From Fictibacillus barbaricus (GTDB taxonomy: Bacteria > Bacillota > Bacilli > Bacillales > Fictibacillaceae), in assembly GCF_014635025.1 (NCBI RefSeq), contig NZ_BMCE01000002.1, forward strand, positions 1,302,001 to 1,366,000: a stretch of 64,000 nt of DNA. The letters run 5' to 3'. Numbering within the stretch: position 1 is the stretch's first letter; every line of letters starts with the position of its first letter. Below the pieces are notes generated by a model, which did no database searches, was not told the DNA's origin, and saw only the letters and a program-made list of their open reading frames with translations. The position numbers and the translations under genes are program-made. Shown here in pieces: positions 1 through 10,228 of the stretch.

Positions 1-206
1 TGAGATAATCGGATAAGCATCTGGTCATAAAGCGTGATGATCTGTCCATCTTGCTCATCTTGATGTTTGACTAAATAATTGTAGAGTGCCTGCAGCTGTT
101 TTTCATTAATTGTTGATTCTGTATTAAAATGTTTCACTTTTTGCAAAGAAAATTCGTTTGTTTGTTCATCGAATTCTCCTGAAATAATGTTCCCATCCAT
201 CAGCAT
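1..206 (-). CDS. Hypothetical protein, N-terminal part only
   Basis: The reading frame opens at an ATG whose first base is 206, preceded by a clear AGGAG ribosome binding site 7-8 bases away, and runs off the left edge, so 68 residues are visible. The visible part is hydrophilic, rich in Glu, Gln and Asp, with no signal peptide or membrane segment. I do not recognise a family. A second ATG two codons later (base 200) is also possible, but the spacing favours the first. It is divergent from the desulfidase-like gene at 339, sharing a roughly 130-base promoter region. Confidence 0.6.
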   Translation of the reverse strand, partial: MLMDGNIISGEFDEQTNEFSLQKVKHFNTESTINEKQLQALYNYLVKHQDEQDGQIITLYDQMLIRLS

Positions 207-338
207 GTTGAACTCTCCTATGTATAAAAGCAATCTATAATATAGTTTATCCAAAACAAAAATATATAATTTTCCTCTTTCTTTTTCCCTCTAAAACCCG
301 TTATTGTAAAGAAAGAGAATATAGGGGATGGTGCTGAT

Positions 339-1625
339 ATGAAAGCGGACAAAATATATGACCTTTTAGAAAAAGAGCTTGTTGTGGCGCTCGGCTGTAC
401 GGAACCTGTTGCGATCGCACTTGCTTCAGCAACAGCAAAACAATATATAAGTAGTCCTGTCACATCCATTTCTGTTAGAGCGAGCGGAAATGTGATAAAG
501 AATGCTTTATCGGTAGGCATTCCCGGAATGAATTATACAGGAATTGATTTCACAGCAGCGCTTGGGGTTATTGCGGGTGATCCCGCTAAGAAGCTTCAAG
601 TATTAGAAGGTGTAACGAAAAAAGACGAAGACGAATCAATAGCATTTGTACGAGAAGGTCTTGTTTCCGTTTCCACGGCCGACGGACCAGAAAAATTATA
701 TATTGAAGTGGAATTAAAGTCACAGACTGAAGAAGCTGTTGTTGTTATTTCAGGCGACCATACGAACGTGAGCTATGTTTCCTGTAACGGCAAGGTCCTA
801 GTTGATGAAAAACAGCCTGATAAGACTTCTACGTCAACCAAGAAGCCTTTTCCGGAACTAAAGATTGAAGACCTTTATTCCTTTATCAGCACTGTTCCCT
901 TAAATCGATTGGAACTTGTAAAAAGAAGTGTCGAGTTGAACAGAGCCATCTGTGAGGAAGGCCTTTCAAATGAGTACGGATTAAAAGTTGGAAAAACGCT
1001 TTATGACCAAACGAAAAAAGGCATTCTCTCTGACGACCTTGCGACATACAGTATGGCGCTTTCCGCCGCAGGTTCAGATGCACGAATGGCTGGATCAACG
1101 ATGCCTGTTATGGCGAATTCCGGAAGCGGTAATCAAGGAATTGCGGTAACGATGCCAGTTGTGGCTGCTGCTGAAAAACTCGGTGTAACAGAAGAGAAAA
1201 TGTTACGAGCAGTCACATTAAGCCATCTGCTTTCGATCTATATGAAATCAAAGTTCGGACGTTTGTCAGCTCTGTGCGGTGTAACTGTCGCGGGCGCAAG
1301 TGCATCAGCTGCTATTACTTACTTGTTGGATGACGATTTAGGTAAAATGAAAGCCGCGATTCAAAATACGTTAGGCAATGTAAGCGGAATGGTATGTGAC
1401 GGAGCGAAAGCTGGCTGCGCGATGAAGGTTGCTACGTGTTCCAGTGCGGCTGTTCAATCGGCACTGCTTGCGTCAAATAGTTTATGTATCCCATCCACGA
1501 ATGGATTTATTGAAGAAGATGTGGAGCAAACGATCGAAAATTTCTGCCGGCTTGGTCACGAGACTTCAGCCACAACCGATTCCGTCCTGCTGGATATGAT
1601 GGTGAACAAACAAAGAAAGGTGTAA
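339..1625 (+). CDS. L-cysteine desulfidase-like protein (UPF0597 / serine dehydratase-like family)
   Basis: This 428-residue protein matches the UPF0597/CdsB-CyuA family of soluble Fe-S enzymes that split L-cysteine to pyruvate, ammonia and sulfide. The N-terminal GCTEP motif (Cys20) and the C-terminal cysteines in LSALCGV, VCDGAKAGC and VATC are the residues expected to hold a [4Fe-4S] cluster. The glycine-rich stretch ANSGSGNQG around residue 265 is also typical of the family. Length is normal. It stands alone and ends at a bidirectional terminator shared with the convergent MFS gene. The family assignment is firm; the substrate (cysteine rather than another amino acid) is inferred from family knowledge. 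Confidence 0.85.
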   Translation: MKADKIYDLLEKELVVALGCTEPVAIALASATAKQYISSPVTSISVRASGNVIKNALSVGIPGMNYTGIDFTAALGVIAGDPAKKLQVLEGVTKKDEDESIAFVREGLVSVSTADGPEKLYIEVELKSQTEEAVVVISGDHTNVSYVSCNGKVLVDEKQPDKTSTSTKKPFPELKIEDLYSFISTVPLNRLELVKRSVELNRAICEEGLSNEYGLKVGKTLYDQTKKGILSDDLATYSMALSAAGSDARMAGSTMPVMANSGSGNQGIAVTMPVVAAAEKLGVTEEKMLRAVTLSHLLSIYMKSKFGRLSALCGVTVAGASASAAITYLLDDDLGKMKAAIQNTLGNVSGMVCDGAKAGCAMKVATCSSAAVQSALLASNSLCIPSTNGFIEEDVEQTIENFCRLGHETSATTDSVLLDMMVNKQRKV

Positions 1626-1682
1626 GAGCGGAGATTTAAGCTGATCACGGAATTTTACTCTTCCTCCTTTAGATACGCAAAA

Positions 1683-1713
1683 AAAGAGCTGATCCAATTC
1701 GGGTCAGCTCTTT
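1683..1713. terminator. Bidirectional terminator
   Basis: A 10-bp perfect stem, AAAGAGCTGA paired with TCAGCTCTTT, lies between two convergent genes. A-rich sequence precedes it and T-rich sequence follows it, so it can work on both strands. Confidence 0.8.
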
Positions 1714-1717
1714 CGAT

Positions 1718-4227
<2,510 letters not shown>

Positions 4228-4243
4228 TTAAGATTCACCTCTT

Positions 4244-4300
4244 TGACCGACCAGTCATTCTCAACATACGCTAGTATACTTTGTTTATGACCGGTCAGTC
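4244..4300. promoter_or_regulatory. Two TetR-type operator repeats
   Basis: TGACCGACCAGTCAT at 4244-4258 and TGACCGGTCA (a perfect 10-bp palindrome) followed by GTC at 4288-4300 are two versions of the same site. They lie 17-73 bases upstream of the tetR start, in the divergent spacer with the phosphotransferase gene. Autoregulation by the adjacent TetR protein is the simplest reading. Confidence 0.7.
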
Positions 4301-4384
4301 AAACGAAATATTTATACGTTCATCATTTGGTATATGTGCTAAAATTATCCATATATACAGATTGTCTGAGAGAGGTTTAAAATC

Positions 4385-5203
4385 ATGGAAACATTACAGG
4401 TGATTGGTGAAGGTAATACGGCACAAGTGGTTGCTCTTTCTCATCAAAAAGTGGCTAAACTTTTTTTTGCTCATGTGACTGAGGCAGCCATTGAACATGA
4501 ATATGTCATTCATCAAGCGATTAGCAACTTAGGTCTTCCTACCCCTTTTGTTTACAAGAGAGAAATGATTCATGGAAAACGAGCTGTGATTTATGAAAGG
4601 ATCAGTGGACCAACACTCATAAGACAGATAGAAAATAAGCCATGGCGTGCGTTTCCCCTCATTATGCAATTAGCAAAGCTTCACGCGAATGTCCATGATA
4701 CTAAAAAGCTCTCTAACCTACCCTCACTACATGATGTTATAAAGAAAAAGATTTCCTCCGTTGATGCAATAAATGAAGAAGAGAAAACCATGATCGGTCT
4801 GCACCTTAAAAAACTTTCTGACGGTAATTCTTTGTGTCACGGTGACTTTCATCCCGATAATGTTCTTTTATCCGAAAGAGGTCCCATTATCATTGACTGG
4901 ACTGACGCAACGATGGGAAACCGACTGGCAGACGTAGCACGTACCCTTTTGATTCTAAAGTACGGCGGCTTACCTGATCATACATCCCAGATCAGATTCA
5001 GAACTACTTTATACATACGGAAACTTTTAGCGAGTCACTATGTAAGAAGTTATAAAAAAGGATATGATTTTCCTGTAAAAGAACTGGAGAACTGGACACT
5101 TCCGATTGCTGCAGCCAGGTTGAGTGAAAATCTTCCTCTTCGTGAAAAGAAACAATTAGTTTCGTTTATACAACAGTATTTAAAGGATGGTAAAACCCAT
5201 TGA
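4385..5203 (+). CDS. Aminoglycoside/choline phosphotransferase-family protein
   Basis: A 272-residue kinase-fold protein of the APH family. The catalytic loop reads HGDFHPDN (near residue 158) and the metal-binding Asp is in IIDWTDA, about 15 residues later, as in aminoglycoside and choline kinases. A glycine-containing N-terminal nucleotide loop (GEGNTAQVV) is present. Such proteins often phosphorylate small metabolites, so antibiotic resistance should not be assumed. Its stop codon overlaps the TTG start of the downstream lipoprotein gene, so it heads a co-directional run of five genes to 7092. Confidence 0.85.
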   Translation: METLQVIGEGNTAQVVALSHQKVAKLFFAHVTEAAIEHEYVIHQAISNLGLPTPFVYKREMIHGKRAVIYERISGPTLIRQIENKPWRAFPLIMQLAKLHANVHDTKKLSNLPSLHDVIKKKISSVDAINEEEKTMIGLHLKKLSDGNSLCHGDFHPDNVLLSERGPIIIDWTDATMGNRLADVARTLLILKYGGLPDHTSQIRFRTTLYIRKLLASHYVRSYKKGYDFPVKELENWTLPIAAARLSENLPLREKKQLVSFIQQYLKDGKTH

Positions 5204-5619
5204 AACTAAGATACCTGCTTATGATTTTAGTTATGTTGACATCAGGATGCAGCGATCCTTCACCTTTACGTTCACATGTAGAAGTAAAGATCAACCAGAC
5301 ATTTGGAACAAAATTCGGATTGATTGATCAATTGATCATAAAAAACCTTAAGAAGAATGAAATCGTAACAGTATTAAATCCTGAACATTTCTCTAACAGT
5401 CTTGGCAAGATGAAAAAGGTTGAAGGCCGTTTACTAAAGTCTAATTACGCGATATATTTAAAGACCTCAAAGGAATCTGAAGAATACAGCAAGGAACAAA
5501 CCGAGGCAACACTTCTTTATGATTCTGAAAAAGAACTCATCTGTACAGAAAATAAAAAATTATGTTATGAAACCTCTGACTCGTTAAGAACGTTTTTAGT
5601 AGATAATCAAATGAATTAA
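5200..5619 (+). CDS. Small predicted lipoprotein, unknown function
   Basis: A 139-residue protein beginning at TTG 5200, overlapping the previous stop codon and preceded by AAAGGATGG. The N-terminus is a lipoprotein signal: two positive residues, a hydrophobic stretch, then LTSGC with the lipidated Cys near residue 17. The mature part is hydrophilic and Lys/Glu rich, with two further cysteines near the C-terminus (LICTENKKLCYE) that could form a disulfide outside the cell. No family is recognised. The overlap suggests translational coupling to the phosphotransferase. Confidence 0.75.
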   Translation: MKLRYLLMILVMLTSGCSDPSPLRSHVEVKINQTFGTKFGLIDQLIIKNLKKNEIVTVLNPEHFSNSLGKMKKVEGRLLKSNYAIYLKTSKESEEYSKEQTEATLLYDSEKELICTENKKLCYETSDSLRTFLVDNQMN

Positions 5620-5632
5620 AGGAGAAATACAT

Positions 5633-6022
5633 ATGATATATGAAATGACAGTTCAAGTTCGTGTTTCGGATATGAATAAAGGGCAGCAATTTTATGAAGC
5701 CTTGCTGAACCGAGCACCGGATTCTACTCCCCATGAAGGTTTTGCAGAATGGGAGCTGATCCCAAACTGCTGGCTGCAAGTGGCAGAGGGTGCTCCAGCA
5801 GAAGGAAACGGTCCTATCCGTTTAGGTGTCGTTGACCTTCATGATGAACGCAGACGATTAGTGGACCATTTGAATGTTGAACCATTTGAGATTTTTGAGC
5901 GTGAAGAAGTTCCTGTAAGATGGGCTACTTTTTCAGATCCTTGGGGAAACCGCCTTGGGTTGTTTGAATACAAAGATGAAGAAGCTGCAAAAGAAAAGCT
6001 TCAACAAGCAGTTAGGAGATAA
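5633..6022 (+). CDS. VOC-fold (glyoxalase/bleomycin resistance-like) protein
   Basis: A 129-residue single-chain vicinal-oxygen-chelate fold protein. The beginning VQVRVSDMNKGQQFYEALL and the end FSDPWGNRLGLFEYK are typical beta-alpha-beta-beta-beta elements of this superfamily, including a final Glu that often binds metal. The length corresponds to one VOC domain pair. It has a good AAAGGAG site and sits 13 bases after the lipoprotein gene. The specific reaction (glyoxalase, drug binding or dioxygenase) cannot be deduced. Confidence 0.8.
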   Translation: MIYEMTVQVRVSDMNKGQQFYEALLNRAPDSTPHEGFAEWELIPNCWLQVAEGAPAEGNGPIRLGVVDLHDERRRLVDHLNVEPFEIFEREEVPVRWATFSDPWGNRLGLFEYKDEEAAKEKLQQAVRR

Positions 6023-6024
6023 TC

Positions 6025-6489
6025 ATGAGAGTCATTATTTCATCAGTAATATCCATACTTTGCGGTGCTTTATTTTTCTTCGCCATCCCTGGAGGAAATC
6101 CATTAGAGCTTGACCTGCAAGGTGTGTTATTCGGTCTATTCTTTGGTATTGTTACAGCACTGCCCTTTTTTCTTTTTTGTACGCTCCCAATTGCATTTAT
6201 CATTGAATCTTTTAGGTCTAAAATGAGGTTGAAATTCAGATATCATTTACTTTTATATGTTGTACTGAGTGTTATTTTTCTTCTGATCTATCGGTTCACC
6301 ATCTTTTATTGGGCAAAGTTTGAAGGGCTAAACACATTTGCCGTATTCGGTTACGGCATTTCATGCTCAATCGGCTTTTGTATAAGTTTCTCCCTCTTTA
6401 GAGGAAGAAAAGGAAGAGATCCGAAAGAACCGAGAGAGCCGAGGGATCCTGAAAGCCCTAAAAGATATAGAAGTCGCAGAACTTCTTAA
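6025..6489 (+). CDS. Predicted membrane protein with charged Pro-rich tail
   Basis: A 154-residue protein with four predicted membrane segments (about residues 4-24, 33-58, 68-88 and 98-122). It ends in a highly charged tail built from repeated Asp/Pro/Lys/Arg units (DPKEPREPRDPESPK) that should lie in the cytoplasm by the positive-inside rule. It starts only two bases after the VOC gene, so it is probably co-transcribed and translationally coupled. I do not recognise the family and assign no function. Confidence 0.7.
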   Translation: MRVIISSVISILCGALFFFAIPGGNPLELDLQGVLFGLFFGIVTALPFFLFCTLPIAFIIESFRSKMRLKFRYHLLLYVVLSVIFLLIYRFTIFYWAKFEGLNTFAVFGYGISCSIGFCISFSLFRGRKGRDPKEPREPRDPESPKRYRSRRTS

Positions 6490-6501
6490 AGAGGTCATAT
6501 G

Positions 6502-7092
6502 ATGAGAAAAACAAAAGTATTACCGATTTTTATTGGTTTTATAGTGTTATATTTGATTATTAATTGGTTCTTTCCATTCTCGCCGATTAGTTTTAACAAA
6601 GAAGTTAACTATAATGCTGATAATGTAATTATTGGTGAATATAAAGCAGACATTAAAAAATTAAAAAATCATTACGAACCATTACTTATCAAGGAAACAA
6701 ACAATAAAAGCATCGAGGATTTAACCACATATGACATTCAATATATTCTAAAAATACATGAGCAATCTTGGCTGACGAACAAGGGTTCAACGGCTATAAC
6801 AAAAAACACATTAGGAAACATGCTTCTATATGTTAAAGAAGCTAGAGAGATTATCCTATTGCTGGCATTTGAAGAAACCTATACACCAAACACAAAGATC
6901 TATTTAAAAATGCTTCTCGATCAGACTTATAAGTTAGAAGAAGAAATCAAAGATCTTCAACTGCTGTCTAATCTTCATTCTAGAAGTACGCTAGAACGAC
7001 AGCTTCGAAACCTGCATGTTAGCTATATTTCAAATTTTCAGCATCTAACCTCTTTTTATGAAGAATATCTAAGATCAAAGAAAGAAGCTTGA
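6502..7092 (+). CDS. Membrane-anchored hypothetical protein
   Basis: A 196-residue protein with one N-terminal hydrophobic anchor (about residues 6-25, IFIGFIVLYLIINWFF) followed by a hydrophilic helical region that is probably extracytoplasmic. The second of two consecutive ATGs is chosen because GAGG lies about seven bases before it, and only four before the first. It has no recognised domain. It ends the five-gene run; its stop codon lies inside a strong terminator stem. Confidence 0.7.
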   Translation: MRKTKVLPIFIGFIVLYLIINWFFPFSPISFNKEVNYNADNVIIGEYKADIKKLKNHYEPLLIKETNNKSIEDLTTYDIQYILKIHEQSWLTNKGSTAITKNTLGNMLLYVKEAREIILLLAFEETYTPNTKIYLKMLLDQTYKLEEEIKDLQLLSNLHSRSTLERQLRNLHVSYISNFQHLTSFYEEYLRSKKEA

Positions 7093-7110
7093 GCGTTTGC
7101 TCAAGCTTTT
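7085..7110. terminator. Bidirectional terminator overlapping a stop codon
   Basis: A 10-bp perfect stem, AAGCTTGAGC with GCTCAAGCTT and a GTTT loop, followed by T residues. The TGA of the upstream gene is within the left arm, and the convergent gene's stop is at 7112. Confidence 0.85.
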
Positions 7111-7111
7111 C

Positions 7112-7675
7112 TTACATTTCCATAATCTTTACTTTATGCCAGGTAGATACCCAGTCCTTCTTTTTCACTCGTTCTCCATACTTGATTCTTCTTTCCTCTG
7201 TTTCCCTAAACACATCGGTTGGCCTGACTTCCAAGTTGAAAACATCTTCTAAACCGCATGGCGCTGCAAGTATGACTTCATCCTTTTCATTCAGAGTTAC
7301 ACCTAAAGCTGTAACCGTCTCTGGAAACTTAGAAATCGCGTCTACAGCTGATGAGTATGGCTCAAAATCATTTACTAGATGCATCCTCGCTTCGTTTTTC
7401 ACCGACCATGGCAGTCCAGGAATTTGTTCATGAAGTACCCTCTCGTACTCTTTTTCAATAGCTTTGCTTATATTTTCAGGGTCAAAATAAACCACGTCAA
7501 TATCACTTAGGGGAGTTCTTTTGTTGAAACCGTGCTGGTCATCCCAGATTTTTGAACGGACAAATCCCGCGCAGATCCACCAGTCGGGCAAATCTAATGT
7601 TTTAACCGCTTGTAAGACATTCATCATCCAGTCATCTTTTTCAATACGTTCAACAATGTATCGATGCTTATCCAT
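7112..7675 (-). CDS. Nucleotidyltransferase-family protein (DUF925 / NTP_transf_6 type)
   Basis: A 187-residue protein resembling the nucleotidyltransferase-like family of COG3575. Visible hallmarks are WWICAGFVRSKIWD near residue 32, the metal-binding-like motif PLSDIDVVYFD near residue 55, and VRPTDVFRETEERRIKYGERV in the C-terminal third. The Asp pair in SDIDVVY corresponds to the usual DxD of this fold. Family function is poorly known. It is a single gene, transcribed leftward into the shared terminator. Confidence 0.8.
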   Translation of the reverse strand: MDKHRYIVERIEKDDWMMNVLQAVKTLDLPDWWICAGFVRSKIWDDQHGFNKRTPLSDIDVVYFDPENISKAIEKEYERVLHEQIPGLPWSVKNEARMHLVNDFEPYSSAVDAISKFPETVTALGVTLNEKDEVILAAPCGLEDVFNLEVRPTDVFRETEERRIKYGERVKKKDWVSTWHKVKIMEM

Positions 7676-7737
7676 CTACCTACCCACTCTTTCATGCTTG
7701 ATAAAATAAGAATACTACAACATCCTCAACCCTAAAA

Positions 7738-7766
7738 ACAAAAAAACTGGAGCCAAATCAGCTCCG
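7738..7766 (-). terminator. Terminator after the LacI-like remnant
   Basis: GGAGC and GCTCC form a short stem around 7749-7765, followed on the minus strand by a run of T residues. It lies directly behind the vestigial LacI-like reading frame. Confidence 0.5.
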
Positions 7767-7774
7767 CTTTCTTT

Positions 7775-7882
7775 TTAGCGATTTCGAACAGAATCCCCTT
7801 CAATCAGACTTACGTTGATTCGTTCGTGTTCAGGTTTTTGAAAGGCTGATACAAGGTGCAATAAGCACTTTTGGATCAGTCT
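7775..7882 (-). pseudogene. Vestigial C-terminus of a LacI-like regulator
   Basis: An open minus-strand frame of 35 codons without a start encodes a sequence ending LIEGDSVRNR and then stops. The segments CLLHLVSAF and EHERINVSLIEGDSVR resemble the last strand and helix of LacI-family repressors (usual pattern LL.LI...... I.L...LIVRDS.R). A stop codon bounds it upstream and a terminator follows, as if only the 3' end of a gene survived a deletion. The family call rests on a short match and is uncertain. Confidence 0.4.
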
Positions 7883-7900
7883 TTATTGTTAGTGTTGCTA

Positions 7901-8704
7901 TTACCAAACCTTTAGGTCAGACAAAAGAATACCTTTTTTAGACAGTACAACACTCTGGTTCTCCTTAAAACCAGATATTGTTTGAATCGTTTTGTCATTG
8001 AATGAGAATTTAAACGACTTATTAAAGTCTCCATAAAGTGTAAAATAGACATTATTATCATCTGGAATGAAAATCATAGATAGCTGGGTAGGGTACTCTC
8101 CTTCTGTTTGAGCGGTTTTTCTTAAAATGGATATGCATTTTTCTGCAGAAAAATCATTTTTATGGCTGCCAATCTCATGATAAGCTCTCTTGTAGCGATC
8201 ACTTCCAGGTCCTTCTGCAATTACAGACTTCTTTGATAACTGATCTGAAACAGAAAAATTAGTTAATACTAAAAATTCCAAATTCATTTTATCCAGATCT
8301 ATCAAATGTCTCCCTGGCTGCACCACATAAGATTTTCGATCTGGAGCTGTTATAAGACTATGAACACTATAGTCTGGCACATTCACTATCTCTTTTTCTT
8401 GAAGATATTCCGGCAAGGAAGCTGCTTCAATTTTTCCAGACAGTACATCATCAAACAGCCTCATGATATGTACACAGTTCTTCCCTCTTCTATATTTCCC
8501 CTCATCAGTCGGAGCCACCATCTGCAGGTTCATAAATGTCCCATCTTTATTCAGACCAAGGGCTGGCAAGAATCGTCCGCCTTCTTTTTGGAGGATGATG
8601 AGCTGTTTGTCTCCTGCTAAAGCCATTTTAATAGGCCTCTCTGAGATATCGAAATTCATACCGATGTATGTTTTTTCCTTGTGTAAAACAAAGCTTGTAC
8701 ACAT
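7901..8704 (-). CDS. Ntn-hydrolase of the choloylglycine hydrolase / linear amide C-N hydrolase family
   Basis: A 267-residue protein with the nucleophilic Cys at position 2 (MCTSF), which becomes the N-terminal residue after methionine removal, and the family sequence GMNFDISE shortly after. These match bile salt hydrolases, penicillin V acylases and related amidases. The protein is shorter than canonical bile salt hydrolases (about 320 residues), so it belongs to the short, less characterised branch. Natural substrates may be N-acyl amides such as quorum signals, but that is only a family-based possibility. It is a single gene with no partner. Confidence 0.8.
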   Translation of the reverse strand: MCTSFVLHKEKTYIGMNFDISERPIKMALAGDKQLIILQKEGGRFLPALGLNKDGTFMNLQMVAPTDEGKYRRGKNCVHIMRLFDDVLSGKIEAASLPEYLQEKEIVNVPDYSVHSLITAPDRKSYVVQPGRHLIDLDKMNLEFLVLTNFSVSDQLSKKSVIAEGPGSDRYKRAYHEIGSHKNDFSAEKCISILRKTAQTEGEYPTQLSMIFIPDDNNVYFTLYGDFNKSFKFSFNDKTIQTISGFKENQSVVLSKKGILLSDLKVW

Positions 8705-8814
8705 GTTGGAGTCACTTCCTCAATCATTTGTAAAATCTTACAGCAATTATTCGACTAAAACTGCGTAAACCCTTTTCAGGCTATTCACGGTACGTGTTTT
8801 TAAATTGTTACACG

Positions 8815-8906
8815 TTCGCGCAAGATGTCGATGTTTTCACGCAGTCATATCCTATTTTTACGCATTTTCAAAAAGAATTCACGCGCCTCCCCTCTACTTT
8901 CACGCA
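8815..8906. repeat. Phased degenerate repeat array, TTCACGCA core, exact 21-bp period
   Basis: The octamer TTCACGCA or a one- or two-base variant begins at 8815 (TTCGCGCA), 8836, 8857 (TTTACGCA), 8878 (TTCACGCG) and 8899, always 21 bp apart. The 13 bases between cores are not conserved. The array lies in the 500-base spacer between the Ntn-hydrolase and the alpha/beta hydrolase genes. Confidence 0.75.
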
Positions 8907-9077
8907 CTTTTGTCCATTTGACAACGTTTCCTCAAAGCTCCCCCTAATTTCCTGTTTAAAATGCAAAAAACCGAATCAATATGGATTTGGGTGCTCTATT
9001 TTCTTATTGAATACTATAGAAATGAAAAATATAGTAAAAACAAAACGCACTCTTCACAAATTTGAGGAAAATAAAGG

Positions 9078-9173
9078 ATGAGAATCGTTTTTATCGAAAA
9101 CATTATGAAACCTTTGATTGGAGTTTTATTAAACAATTCAGGAGAAAGTGACCTACAAGAGCTGGATGAATAA
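9078..9173 (+). CDS. Possible 31-residue small ORF
   Basis: An ATG at 9078 opens 31 codons beginning MRIVFIENIMKPLIG and ending ELDE. It overlaps by ATGA the end of a still shorter Lys-rich frame (9021-9081, 19 residues). AAAGG lies too close to the ATG to be ideal, so translation would have to be coupled to the upstream frame. It could equally be the debris of a larger gene. There is no family match. Confidence 0.25.
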   Translation: MRIVFIENIMKPLIGVLLNNSGESDLQELDE

Positions 9174-9216
9174 TTAATTCTTTTAATAAGTATTTGAATT
9201 AATGGAGGCAATACAT

Positions 9217-9867
9217 ATGAAGGTAAGTGAAGGTACGACTACAGGCTACAAAGATATGACAATACCATATGGATTTATAAGTAAGACTGAAAACCCAAAA
9301 GGACTAGCTATCATACTCCCTGGTATAGGCTATACAGTTAGGTCGCCTTTACTGCATTTCGCAACTGGCGCATTCTTAAATAACGGTTATGACGTCCTGC
9401 ATATTAATTATCAGTATCATACAGATCAGTACGATCATTTTTCGCTTGAGGAGCTTAAACATGCAGTAATCGCTGATGTGATGACAGTTTTAAATGAAAC
9501 ATTACGTGACGATCGTTTTCAATCTTATTACCTTGTTGGAAAATCATTTGGCAGTTTAGCTATGGGAGAAGCGCTACAATTTGATCCTTTACGTAATGCG
9601 AAGACGGTTTGGCTGACACCCAACTTGAAAGAAGAGATCGTTGTTGATGCTATGATAAACTGCAGAAATGAAGGACTATGTATTATTGGAGACAAGGACC
9701 CGTTTTACAGCAAGCTAATCATAGAACGATTACACACTAACCAAAATATGAATTTCTACATCCCTCAAGGAGCAAATCATGCTCTAGAGATTGATGGCCA
9801 GACATTTGAATCAATTGATTTAGTAAAAGATGTCATTAAGAAGATCACTGAGTTTGGATTAAAATAA
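9217..9867 (+). CDS. Alpha/beta-hydrolase fold protein
   Basis: A 216-residue alpha/beta hydrolase. The oxyanion region is IILPGIGYT, the nucleophile elbow is GKSFGSL (a GxSxG motif), the acidic residue is in IIGDKDPFY and the catalytic His is in GANHALEI, all in the expected order. The ATG at 9217 is chosen because GGAGG ends eight bases before it; an in-frame ATG at 9202 would overlap this binding site. The protein is compact, with no lid domain visible. Substrate is unknown. It is monocistronic, next to AT-rich accessory DNA. Confidence 0.82.
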   Translation: MKVSEGTTTGYKDMTIPYGFISKTENPKGLAIILPGIGYTVRSPLLHFATGAFLNNGYDVLHINYQYHTDQYDHFSLEELKHAVIADVMTVLNETLRDDRFQSYYLVGKSFGSLAMGEALQFDPLRNAKTVWLTPNLKEEIVVDAMINCRNEGLCIIGDKDPFYSKLIIERLHTNQNMNFYIPQGANHALEIDGQTFESIDLVKDVIKKITEFGLK

Positions 9868-10187
9868 CCACTTGAAGTAAAGATTAAATCGTTTTCTTTT
9901 TCTGTGCGAAGCCGATTAAATCAAGGTTTTGAACTTAACATGTTGCAAAGATAACACACAGACTTCGTTCACCTAGTTAAATTAGTATTAAAAAAGATTC
10001 TTTCTTCTGAAAGGGGTGCCGCCAGCAAAACGCGGATTTACAACGTTAAGCAACTAAAATAACGAAAAAAGCCCAATTTCTTAGTACTGTCGCAATTGGG
10101 AAAGAGTCCCAACTTGAAGAATAATATTAAGGATTACATCCATGAACGAAATAAATAATACTCTAGTGATATTTCTTGCAATTAAAT
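9868..10187. other. Intergenic region with no gene recognised
   Basis: About 320 bases without a convincing coding frame. The part at 10056-10085 (CGAAAAAAGCCCAATTTCTT) resembles, in inverted orientation, a segment at 13300-13330, so it may be the edge of a decayed mobile or multicopy sequence. Nothing else is supportable. Confidence 0.5.
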
Positions 10188-10228
10188 AAGCTAGGGAAGC
10201 ATTGAAATGTTTCTCTAGCTTTTTTTTA
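10188..10228 (+). terminator. Hairpin with T run on the plus strand
   Basis: AAGCTAGGGA pairs with TCTCTAGCTT (one G-U pair) and is followed by eight T residues. It overlaps the end of the leftward LysR gene and would stop rightward transcripts entering it. Confidence 0.55.

Noticed and set aside
8815-8906. Possible CRISPR array
   Set aside because: The conserved core is only 8 bp with a 13-bp variable part; real arrays have repeats and spacers of about 25-40 bp and cas genes. Neither is present.
8794-9081. 95-codon plus-strand frame covering the TTCACGCA array, with FT recurring every seven residues
   Set aside because: No ribosome binding site. The peptide periodicity is a by-product of the 21-bp DNA period, and the composition is not protein-like.
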